From contig JAUILN010000014.1 in assembly GCA_030432695.1 (NCBI GenBank), forward strand, positions 186,001-250,000: a stretch of 64,000 bases of DNA. Direction: 5' to 3'. A program made the position numbers and the translations under genes. The notes beneath the pieces were generated by a model, which did not search any database, was not told the origin of the DNA, and was given only the letters and a program-made list of their open reading frames with translations. Within the stretch, counting starts at the first letter, position 1. Each line of letters starts with the position of its first letter. Positions 1-7,287 of the stretch are shown here, piece after piece. The DNA is from a bacterium. Lineage in GTDB: Bacteria > Planctomycetota > UBA1135 > UBA2386.

Positions 1-372
1 CGCCTCGTCCGGGTTGATGCAGAGGATCGCCACGGCGGTCGCGTCCGCGGGCAGCGTCGCCTCCGGGTCGGTCGGATCGAACGGCAGGTACTCGATCGGC
101 TCCTCGACCGGGTCCTGACGCGCGGCGTCATCCCCGTCCTGCCGCGCGCCGAGCGCGATCGCCAGGGTCGCCAGCACGCCGAGCAGCAGCGCCGCGGCGG
201 TCAGCCAGCTTCTGCTGCGGCGCGAGGGCGCGATCGGCTCGTCGTCCTGCAGCCGGGCCCGGATCGCGTCGGTCAGGTCGGGCACCGGGGCCTGGCCGGT
301 GCGCTCGGCCAGCGCGGCATCCAAGAGGCGCAGCTCGGCGCGGAGATCATGGTCGTCGAGGCTGGTCGTCAT
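1..372 (-). CDS. Membrane-anchored protein encoded with an ECF sigma factor, possible anti-sigma factor (partial)
   Basis: Only the first 124 codons are inside the window; the gene runs off the left edge. Translation begins with MTTSLDDHDL, has a charged cytoplasmic N-terminal stretch of about 55 residues, one hydrophobic span at about residues 56-76, and then an acidic, Asp/Glu/Pro-rich presumed external part. Its ATG overlaps the stop codon of the upstream sigma factor gene (ATGA, positions 369-372), so the two are translationally coupled. Position and single-span topology fit an anti-sigma factor or sigma-regulated membrane protein, but no zinc-binding HxxxCxxC motif is visible in the part present. 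The function is inferred from context only. Confidence 0.6.
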   Translation of the reverse strand, partial: MTTSLDDHDLRAELRLLDAALAERTGQAPVPDLTDAIRARLQDDEPIAPSRRSRSWLTAAALLLGVLATLAIALGARQDGDDAARQDPVEEPIEYLPFDPTDPEATLPADATAVAILCINPDEA

Positions 373-908
373 CGGTCTCGCTCCTCGCCAGTTCGGCGGT
401 CGATGCACTCGCGGAGTTGTTCCAGCGCGCGGCGCAGCAGGGTCTTCAGGCCTTCGGATCCGAGCCCGAGTTCGGTGGCCACCTCGTCGCGGTCGCGGTC
501 CTCGACCCGGCAGGCGATGAGCGCGCTCCGGGCTCGAGCCGTGAGGGCGTCGAAGCACGCCGCGACCGCGTCGGTCCACGCCGCGCCCGCGTCGTCGGCG
601 CAGCGGGCGTCCCAGACCCGGTCGGTGGCCTCGACGTCGCGCAGGGCGCGGCGACGGCCGGCATGCCTGAGAAACAGGTGGCGCGCGGTGTGGCGCAGGA
701 ACGCCGCGGTCTCGGCCTCGGAACGGACCTCGAAGCCGCGCAGCAGCACCAGAAAGGCGTCCTGCGTCAGGTCGTCGGCGGTCGCGGGGTCGCAGCCGAG
801 CGCGCGGAGGTAGCGCCAGACTCCGGTCTGTTGCCGCGCCACGACTGCCGCCAGGTCGTCCCTGGCGGGTTCGGCCGATCGGGTGCGGGTCTCGGAGCGC
901 GCGAGCAT
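369..908 (-). CDS. ECF-type RNA polymerase sigma factor
   Basis: The protein has 179 residues, the usual length for an ECF sigma factor. Region 2 lies at about residues 22-85 and includes the core-binding signature DDLTQDAFLVLLRGF; region 4 lies at about 115-172 with a helix-turn-helix around DEVATELGLGSEGLKTLLRR. ECF factors direct core RNA polymerase to a small regulon, usually envelope or stress genes. I chose the ATG at 908 because the reading frame upstream is Arg/Pro-rich antisense of the kinase gene. The downstream membrane protein overlaps the stop codon, the classical sigma/anti-sigma arrangement. A receptor-like Ser/Thr kinase starts divergently 128 bases away, so sigma factor and kinase may belong to one signalling unit (inference). 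Confidence 0.85.
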   Translation of the reverse strand: MLARSETRTRSAEPARDDLAAVVARQQTGVWRYLRALGCDPATADDLTQDAFLVLLRGFEVRSEAETAAFLRHTARHLFLRHAGRRRALRDVEATDRVWDARCADDAGAAWTDAVAACFDALTARARSALIACRVEDRDRDEVATELGLGSEGLKTLLRRALEQLRECIDRRTGEERDR

Positions 909-1036
909 CGCGAGGAGGATCCAATGGCGGCGGCCGTCGGGGGTCAGGAATCCCGGGTTGGTCGGAATCCGCGGCGGACTACCCTGGCTGCCGCGCGGAT
1001 CTCGGACCGCTTGTGGTCGTATCCCCGCCCCCCTCG

Positions 1037-3772
1037 ATGTCCGCCGACCGTCCCGACCCGCACACTCCCGACCCGGGAGACCAACCGACCCGCATCGATC
1101 GCCGTCCGGCGGCCGCAGCCGCGACTCCGCCGAGCGGAACTCCTGCCGCGTCCGGCCTGCCCGAGGAGTTCGGCGAAGAGATCTGTCCGCTGCGCCCCGG
1201 CGAGCGCTGTGGCGGCCGCTACCGGATGATCGAGAAGATCGGCGCCGGTGGCATGGGCGAGGTCTGGAAGGCCCGCGACGAGGCGATCGATCAGGTGGTG
1301 GCGCTGAAGTTCCTCGGCGGGCCGTTCCTGGAGTCGGAGGGGCGCGGGGTCGAGGTGTTACGCAACGAGGTGCGGCTGGCACGCAAGGTCACCCACCCGA
1401 ACGTCTGTCGGGTGCACGACCTCGGCCAGGTCGCCGACAAGACCTTCCTGTCGATGGAGTTCATCGACGGCGAACCGCTCGACAGCCTGCTGAAGCGGGT
1501 CGGTCGGCCCGCACCCGAGGTGTGCCGCAAGATCGCGCGGCAGCTCACCGCGGGTCTGCAGGCGGCGCACGAACAGGGGGTGCTGCACCGCGACCTGAAG
1601 CCGGCGAACGTGATGATCGACGGCAATGGCGACGTGCGGATCACCGACTTCGGGATCGCCGGGATCGCCGACGAGCAGGACGCCGCCCAGGGCTCGTCGG
1701 GCACGCCCGGATACATGGCGCCGGAGCTGTTCGCCGGGGGCACGGCGTCGATCCAGAGCGATCTGTGGTCGCTCGGCGCGGTGCTGCACGAGCTGTTCAC
1801 CGGGCAGCGGCTGATGAAGGCCGGCTCGATGACCGAGCTGTTGAAGAAGCACCGGCAGCCGGTGGAGCCGCCGTCGCGCTACGTCCGCGAGGTCGACGCG
1901 GAACTCGACACGCTGATCGTCGACCTGCTGGCGCGGGATCCGGCGCGTCGCCCCAAGTCGGCATTGGTGGTGCTGGGGCGGCTGACCGGCGAGGACCTGC
2001 TCGCCGAGGCGCTGCGCTCGGGCAAGACCCCGTCGCCGGAGCTGGTCGCGGCCAGCACCGGTTCCGAGAAGCGCTGCGTGCGGACGGTCGTGGGGCTGTT
2101 CACGTTGCTGCTGGTGTCGCTGGCCGCGGCGTTCTGGTTCGAGCCGCACGTGAAGCTGGTCGGCCAGGTCGAGTTGCCGGAGTCGGGGCCGGTGCTGGCG
2201 TCGATGGCGCGGCGGCACCTGCGCGCGCTCGGGGTGGCCGAGGAGGACCAGCGCCGGGCGTGGGGCTTCGACATCAACACGGGGTTGATCGGCAAGCTGG
2301 GCAGGTCCGAGGCTCAGGATCGGTTCGCCCCGATTCGAGATCCGGGCGCGCGTACCCAGGCGATCGACTTCTGGTACCGGACCAGCCCGGATCCTCTCGT
2401 GCCGCAGCACCTTTCAGGTGTCGTCACCTGGTCGGATCCGCCCTTTCACGACATCGGGATGGTCCGGTTGCGCCTCGATCCGCGTGGTCGCCTGTTCGAA
2501 CTCGACGTCGTGCCGCGGGCGTTGATGCCGCCGCGAGAGCAAGGTGAGACGCAGAAGCCGATCCCCGACAAGATGCCGGCCGCCCAGCCGAGTCCTGCCG
2601 AGGTGCTCGACGCGGCGTTCGAGAGTGCGGGCCTCGACCGGAGCGAGTTCCGATCGGTGACGCCGGAATTCCTGCCGTTGGTCTTCGCCGACGAGCGAGA
2701 GGCGTGGACCAACGAACCCGACGAGAAGGAGACGGGTGCCGACCCGAACCAGCAGCGCAAGGGCCCCTTCGTGAGGCTGGAGCTGGCGAGACTGCAGCAC
2801 GAAGTCGTCGGGCTACGCGTGATCGAGATCCAGCATCGCGACCTCTCGGGATACGTGACGGAGCGGAAGGGATCGGGCAACTCGGGTCCGCTGGAGATGC
2901 TGCGGGCGCTGCTCCTGGTGTTGGCGGTCTTCATGGCTTTCAAGGCCTGGAAGAACGGGCGCGCCGACATCGTCGGCGCCCGCAAGCTGGCGTTCGCGGT
3001 GTTCGGCCTCGTGTTGCTCGTCACTTTGCTCACCGGCAACCACTCGGCGGACCTGGGAGCGGAGGGCCGGCTGTGGCTGCGCGGCATGGCCCGCGCGCTG
3101 CTCGTATCGATCCAGTACGCGATCTTCTACATGGCGCTGGAGCCGCACGTCCGGCGCATCTGGCCGGAGACGATGGTGAGCTGGGCCCGGCTCCTTCAGG
3201 GGCGGTTCACCGATAGGGCGGTGGCCTACTCGGTGCTCGGGGGCGTGACCCTCGGTACCGGCTGCGCAGCGTTGCTGATGGCGGCACGCGACTCCTCGCG
3301 GCTCCTGGAAGCGTCGCCGACCTATCCGCTGGTGGTCCGCGACCGCGCCCTCGAGGTCCTGCACGGAGCCACCCACAGCGTCGGTGCGATCCTCGAGATC
3401 GTCGCCTACTACGCCGACCTCGGTATGGCGCTGGCACTCGGATTGGTGTTGCTGCGCTACCTGTTGCGGAGCCGTTGGGCTGCGGGAATCGCGATGGCGC
3501 TGCTGCTGTGCGGCGGTTGGATGAGGATGATCCCGGAGTTCTCCTGGGTCGCCTTGACCACGGTCGGGATCGCGTCGGTCCTCGCGGTGGTGGTCGCGGT
3601 GCGGATCGGGCTCCTGGCCCTGATGATCGGTCTGTTCACCTTCCGGGTCGTCACGGCGTTCCCGCTGCGGGCCGACCTGGACCACTGGCTGGCCGGTGCC
3701 ACGATCCTGGCCACGGCGCTGATCCTCGGGCTCGGCACCTTGAGCACCGCGCGGATGCTCAAGAGCACGTGA
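1037..3772 (+). CDS. Receptor-like serine/threonine protein kinase with polytopic C-terminal membrane domain
   Basis: The protein has 911 residues from the ATG at 1037. A full Hanks-type kinase domain occupies about residues 62-320: glycine loop GAGGMGEV (69-76), ATP-binding lysine in VALK (K91), catalytic HRDLKPAN (D186), DFG (204-206) and APE (228-230), so it should be active. A single hydrophobic span follows at about 347-367, then a soluble region of about 250 residues, then several membrane spans from about residue 625 to the end. The motif LEPHVRRIWPETMVSWARLL in this part resembles a C-terminal module I recall from acidobacterial and planctomycete kinases. The signal sensed is unknown. 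An ECF sigma gene lies divergently upstream. TATCCC at 1019-1024 is a weak possible -10. Confidence 0.9.
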   Translation: MSADRPDPHTPDPGDQPTRIDRRPAAAAATPPSGTPAASGLPEEFGEEICPLRPGERCGGRYRMIEKIGAGGMGEVWKARDEAIDQVVALKFLGGPFLESEGRGVEVLRNEVRLARKVTHPNVCRVHDLGQVADKTFLSMEFIDGEPLDSLLKRVGRPAPEVCRKIARQLTAGLQAAHEQGVLHRDLKPANVMIDGNGDVRITDFGIAGIADEQDAAQGSSGTPGYMAPELFAGGTASIQSDLWSLGAVLHELFTGQRLMKAGSMTELLKKHRQPVEPPSRYVREVDAELDTLIVDLLARDPARRPKSALVVLGRLTGEDLLAEALRSGKTPSPELVAASTGSEKRCVRTVVGLFTLLLVSLAAAFWFEPHVKLVGQVELPESGPVLASMARRHLRALGVAEEDQRRAWGFDINTGLIGKLGRSEAQDRFAPIRDPGARTQAIDFWYRTSPDPLVPQHLSGVVTWSDPPFHDIGMVRLRLDPRGRLFELDVVPRALMPPREQGETQKPIPDKMPAAQPSPAEVLDAAFESAGLDRSEFRSVTPEFLPLVFADEREAWTNEPDEKETGADPNQQRKGPFVRLELARLQHEVVGLRVIEIQHRDLSGYVTERKGSGNSGPLEMLRALLLVLAVFMAFKAWKNGRADIVGARKLAFAVFGLVLLVTLLTGNHSADLGAEGRLWLRGMARALLVSIQYAIFYMALEPHVRRIWPETMVSWARLLQGRFTDRAVAYSVLGGVTLGTGCAALLMAARDSSRLLEASPTYPLVVRDRALEVLHGATHSVGAILEIVAYYADLGMALALGLVLLRYLLRSRWAAGIAMALLLCGGWMRMIPEFSWVALTTVGIASVLAVVVAVRIGLLALMIGLFTFRVVTAFPLRADLDHWLAGATILATALILGLGTLSTARMLKST

Positions 3773-3801
3773 AGGCGCTCGCAGTCGCGGCAACGTTCGC
3801 G

Positions 3802-3807
3802 TAGACC
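3802..3807 (+). promoter_or_regulatory. Possible -10 element TAGACC, leaderless-type spacing
   Basis: TAGACC ends 7 bases before the ATG at 3815 and no Shine-Dalgarno sequence is present. If used, transcription would start at or next to the start codon. No convincing -35 is visible. One of about a dozen similarly placed hexamers in the window. Confidence 0.35.
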
Positions 3808-3814
3808 GCGGCCC

Positions 3815-5215
3815 ATGCCCACGCCGTCGCGCCCCGATCCAGAGCAACCGCCCGCCCCGGGGCCCCTCGCGCGGATCGCCGATCTGCGCGAGGGCGAGGG
3901 CGTTCCGCTGCTGTTGTCGGTGCTGCTGTTCGGCTGCCTGCTGGGCGCCTGGTACTGCCTGCGGCCGACGCGCGAGGTGTTCGGGATCGACTCCGGGCAG
4001 GTCTACAACGAGCTGTGGACCTGGACCGCGGTGGTGACGATCGCGCTCACGCCGCTGTTCGGCTGGCTGGTGTCGCGGTTCGAGCGGCGGGTGTTCCTGC
4101 CGATCGTCTATCTCGGTGGTGCGGCGCTGCTGGTGCTGTTCGCATTCATGCACGGCCGGCTCGAAGGCGAGGCCCGCGAACGGGTCGGCTACGCCTTCTA
4201 CGTGTTCGTCAGCGTGCTGTCGGTGTTCGCGACCGCGGTGTTCTGGGGTTTCATGGCCGACGGCTGGCGCGACGAGCAGGCGCGGCGGTTGTTCGGGTTG
4301 GTGGCGGTGGGCGGCACGGTCGGCGCGCTGCTCGGCGGGGTGGTCGCCGCTGCATTGCTCGACCTGTTCGAGTCGATCGAAGGTCTCGGGCCGCGCGACC
4401 TGATCTGGTTCGGTGCGGCCGGCTACGTGTTCGCGGCGTGTCTGGTGCCGCCGTTGTCGCGACGTTTCGAGGCGCGCGGCGGTGGTTCGGATGCGGTGCC
4501 GATCGTCGAGGCCACGGAGCCGACGGGCTGGGAAGCGGCGCTCGACGGCTTCCGCCTGTTCGTTCGCTCGCCCTACCTGATCCTGATCGGGGTGTTCCTG
4601 GTCGGGCAGACCATGGCGTCGACCTTCCTCTACGTGGAGAGCCGGGCGTTCACCGCCGAGGCGTTCCCGACCCGCGGCGTGGCCGAAGCTGTCGCCCAAT
4701 CCAATCGGATCGCGCGCGGCGAGTTCTTCGCCCACGTCGACATCGCCTACAACACGGTCGCGCTGTTCATCCAGCTGTTCCTGGTGGGCCGGCTGGTCCG
4801 TTGGATCGGCATCGGCGTGATGCTCGCGACGCTGCCGCTGGTGAACCTGGCCGGCTTCGCGATGCTGCTCGGCACCCCGGCGCTGTGGCTCTACGGCCTG
4901 TTCGAGGTCGCGCAACGCGGCAGCCGCTTCGCGGTGATGAAGCCGGCGCGCGAGATGCTGTTCACGGTGCTGTCGCGCGACGAGAAGTACAAGGCCAAGC
5001 AGTTCCTCGATACCGCGGTCTACCGCAGCAGCGACGCGGGCTGGGCGTGGATCGAGTACGGACTGAGCAGCGCGGCCGCGCCGGTCGGACTCACGCACGG
5101 CTTGCTGCTCCTCGCGTGCGGCGCGTGGACCGGAGTCGCCTGGGTCCTCGGCCGTCGCAACACCGCGCTGCGCGACGGCCCGACTTTTACAACCGGTGCC
5201 AGGCACGAGTTGTAA
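3815..5215 (+). CDS. MFS-type transporter of the NTP/NDP exchange (Tlc-like) group
   Basis: The protein has 466 residues and about 12 hydrophobic spans. The segment FWGFMADGWRDEQARRLFG followed by a Gly-rich helix, and an N-terminal LRPTREVFGI stretch, resemble the bacterial NTP/NDP exchange transporter (Tlc, AAA-type) group, a distant branch of the major facilitator fold. The free-living members of this group have no proven substrate, so nucleotide exchange should not be assumed. The last 11 residues and the stop codon are encoded by hairpin repeat A1, so the natural C terminus has probably been replaced. A secreted protein gene follows 10 bases later on the same strand. Confidence 0.75.
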   Translation: MPTPSRPDPEQPPAPGPLARIADLREGEGVPLLLSVLLFGCLLGAWYCLRPTREVFGIDSGQVYNELWTWTAVVTIALTPLFGWLVSRFERRVFLPIVYLGGAALLVLFAFMHGRLEGEARERVGYAFYVFVSVLSVFATAVFWGFMADGWRDEQARRLFGLVAVGGTVGALLGGVVAAALLDLFESIEGLGPRDLIWFGAAGYVFAACLVPPLSRRFEARGGGSDAVPIVEATEPTGWEAALDGFRLFVRSPYLILIGVFLVGQTMASTFLYVESRAFTAEAFPTRGVAEAVAQSNRIARGEFFAHVDIAYNTVALFIQLFLVGRLVRWIGIGVMLATLPLVNLAGFAMLLGTPALWLYGLFEVAQRGSRFAVMKPAREMLFTVLSRDEKYKAKQFLDTAVYRSSDAGWAWIEYGLSSAAAPVGLTHGLLLLACGAWTGVAWVLGRRNTALRDGPTFTTGARHEL

Positions 5216-5221
5216 AAGTCG
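5181..5221. repeat. Family A hairpin repeat, copy A1
   Basis: Perfect 13-base arms CGACTTTTACAAC (5181-5193) and GTTGTAAAAGTCG (5209-5221) enclose the palindromic tip GTGCCAGGCAC (5196-5206), with a two-base mismatch between. The right arm supplies the TAA stop of the upstream transporter gene, and the element ends 4 bases before the ATG at 5226. The tip is shared with copies at 40583, 52257 and 52306, but this stem sequence is unrelated to theirs. Confidence 0.9.
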
Positions 5222-5225
5222 CTCC

Positions 5226-6887
5226 ATGCGCCTCGCCTTCCTCGCCGTCTCCGTCCTGTTCCCGGCGCTCGCCGCGCAGGTGCCCTCCGGTCTCGCGGCC
5301 TGCTGCGAGCGCTTCACCGGCTTCGACCTGGACGGTGACGGTGCCGCCGAGATCCGCAGCTGCGCGCCGCTGGGCAGCCACGCGCCGGCGTTGCCTGGCC
5401 GCGTGATCGCCCTGGTGGAGTCACGCCTCGCCGGCGACCCGGCCCTCGCCACCCGCCTGCAGCGCTGGGGCGAGGACCTGCTCCGCGAGGGTCTCGGCCT
5501 CGACCTCGTCTCGATCGAACTCGCGGCCTCCGGCGCGGGCCGGCACCGCGACGGCCAACTGCTCCTCGCCGTCCGCGAGCTGCTGCGCTTCCGCCGCGGC
5601 CAGGAGCCCGGCCTCGAGGCGGTCGTCCTCGTCGGCCACTTCCCCGATGCGCTGCTGGTGCGCACCGTGAACTGGCACAAGCACGAGCGGATCGTCACCG
5701 GCAAGGGCACGCCCGACCAACACGACTGGGGCAAGGCCCGCTTCGTGCGCCGCGTGCCCGAGATCGTCGCGCACCGCGCCGACGTCGTGCTCGGCGATCT
5801 CGACGGCGGCTGGGAGGGCCTGTGGGTGGAGGGACCGATCGAGCGACCGACGACCTACGCGGTGTTCGGCGCCGCGATTCCCGAACGTGGTGGACCTGCA
5901 CTGGCGGTGGACCGCGGCACGATCCGCTTGCAGGACTGCTTCCTGGTGGAGGACGGCGCGTGCTCCGTCGACGGCCTCGAGGTCACGCTCGACCCCGACT
6001 CCCGCGACCACGAATGCACGGCCGCCGATCTCGAACGTCCCAATCCGCTGGCCCGCCCCGAACTCCAGGTCGGTCGCATCGACGCACGAGGCCTTGCCTG
6101 GCGCGGTGGTGTCGTCGATCCCGCGCTCGAGCGCCAGCTCCTGCTCGAGTACTTCGACCGCAACCACGCGTTCCGCACCCGTCCCGCCGGCGAGGCATTC
6201 CGTCCGGCGTCGGTCGCGCACGAACTCGGGTCGGGCATGCGCGCGCTGCAGGCCGCAGCTCCCGAGTGGCAGGACTTCGCCGAGACCGGCTACGACTGCC
6301 GCCGAGGCGTCGACCTGGTCGAGCTCACCGCGTGGATGCAGCGCCCCGCGGTGCTGCGCACGCTGCGCGCCCACAGCGGCCCGCACCACGCTGCCTTCCA
6401 GAGAGGTTCCGACACCGCGCGACTCGGCGAACTGCTCGGCGTCGACGAGGTGCCGCGATCGCTGACGGCCCGGCTGGCGCAGGGCCGCGCGGACGCGGAG
6501 TACTGGCGCACGCTGTGGCAGCTCGCTGCGGCCGGCGACGCGCCCCACCTGCTCCTGCACACCGGCTGCGAGGCCCTCTCCCCACCCGCGTCGTCGTCGG
6601 TGCCGTACGACGACCCGCGCTACGGCCGCGACGCCCACGGTGCCGCGATGCTGTTCTTCACCCCGGCTGTGGCGATCCTCGGCCGCGCCAAGGTGTTCTA
6701 CGACGAGCCCCGCGGCTTCGCCGACACCCTCGCCGGCGGCGGCTCGATCGGCGCCTCCTGGCAGCGCTACTTCGAGATCGAGTCCGAGGGGCCCACCTGG
6801 TCGTCCGTCGGCGGCGACATCGGCCGCAAGCGCGCCACCTTCTGGTCGGTCCTCGGCGATCCCACCCTGCGCCTGCCCGGCAAGTAG
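5226..6887 (+). CDS. Secreted protein of unknown function, possibly C25 (gingipain)-like
   Basis: The protein has 553 residues. It starts with a signal peptide (MRLAFLAVSVLFPALAA) and then FDLDGDGAAEI, a calcium-loop-like stretch. Several features recall caspase-fold C25 peptidases: a central strand VVLVGHFPDALL, a later LLLHTGCEALSPP with a candidate catalytic Cys, and GDPTLRLPG at the extreme C terminus, a phrase common at the end of gingipain-type domains. I cannot align the catalytic dyad with certainty, so the assignment is tentative. The ATG sits 4 bases after hairpin repeat A1 and has no Shine-Dalgarno sequence. The reading frame is open upstream through the repeat, but the signal peptide fixes the start here. 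Confidence 0.55.
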   Translation: MRLAFLAVSVLFPALAAQVPSGLAACCERFTGFDLDGDGAAEIRSCAPLGSHAPALPGRVIALVESRLAGDPALATRLQRWGEDLLREGLGLDLVSIELAASGAGRHRDGQLLLAVRELLRFRRGQEPGLEAVVLVGHFPDALLVRTVNWHKHERIVTGKGTPDQHDWGKARFVRRVPEIVAHRADVVLGDLDGGWEGLWVEGPIERPTTYAVFGAAIPERGGPALAVDRGTIRLQDCFLVEDGACSVDGLEVTLDPDSRDHECTAADLERPNPLARPELQVGRIDARGLAWRGGVVDPALERQLLLEYFDRNHAFRTRPAGEAFRPASVAHELGSGMRALQAAAPEWQDFAETGYDCRRGVDLVELTAWMQRPAVLRTLRAHSGPHHAAFQRGSDTARLGELLGVDEVPRSLTARLAQGRADAEYWRTLWQLAAAGDAPHLLLHTGCEALSPPASSSVPYDDPRYGRDAHGAAMLFFTPAVAILGRAKVFYDEPRGFADTLAGGGSIGASWQRYFEIESEGPTWSSVGGDIGRKRATFWSVLGDPTLRLPGK

Positions 6888-6890
6888 GAT
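6885..6890 (+). promoter_or_regulatory. Possible -10 element TAGGAT, leaderless-type spacing
   Basis: TAGGAT lies 9 bases before the ATG at 6900 and includes the TAG stop codon of the preceding gene. No Shine-Dalgarno sequence is present. Weak evidence on its own. Confidence 0.3.
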
Positions 6891-6899
6891 CCGCGCCGC

Positions 6900-7268
6900 A
6901 TGGAGCAGCTCCTCGCCAGTCGCACCTTCCAATACTTCGCGGTGTTCGTCAGTGCAGGCCTCCTCGCGGTGCTGATCCGCTACGCCAGCGAACTGGGCGA
7001 GAATCGGGTCGCGGGAGTCATCGCGATGGTGCCGATGAAGATCCTCATCGCCTGGTTCATCGTCGGTCGGGCGGGTGGACCGGCGGCGATCGTGCAGAGC
7101 ACCACGGGCATGTTCCTCGGCATGATCGCGCTGTGTCTGTGCATCCTCGCGGTACGCCTGCTGGCCCCGGTGGTCGGCTTCGCATGGACAATCCCGCTGG
7201 CGCTCTCGATCTGGCTCGCCGCGGTGCTCGCCATCGAGTTCACGCTGCGTGCCCGTGCTGCGACCTGA
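6900..7268 (+). CDS. Small integral membrane protein (DUF3147/GlpM-like)
   Basis: The protein has 122 residues and four hydrophobic helices with very short loops. Size and topology resemble the GlpM/DUF3147 group of small inner-membrane proteins, which have no established biochemical function. There is no catalytic or metal-binding motif. It begins 12 bases after the secreted protein gene and is followed 19 bases later by the SGNH hydrolase gene, all on the same strand. Family membership is inferred from topology and length only. Confidence 0.6.
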   Translation: MEQLLASRTFQYFAVFVSAGLLAVLIRYASELGENRVAGVIAMVPMKILIAWFIVGRAGGPAAIVQSTTGMFLGMIALCLCILAVRLLAPVVGFAWTIPLALSIWLAAVLAIEFTLRARAAT

Positions 7269-7271
7269 GCG

Positions 7272-7277
7272 TAGACT
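7272..7277 (+). promoter_or_regulatory. Possible -10 element TAGACT
   Basis: TAGACT is 10 bases before the ATG at 7288, in the 19-base gap between genes. The same hexamer occurs at 55100, 13 bases before another start. No Shine-Dalgarno sequence and no clear -35 are present. Confidence 0.4.
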
Positions 7278-7287
7278 GGGAAGTCCC

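Noticed and set aside
2813..5734. Very long open frame on the minus strand (over 950 codons)
   Set aside because: It is antisense to the kinase and transporter genes, reads as Arg/Gln/His-rich low-complexity protein, and has no domain. Long antisense frames are expected at this GC content.
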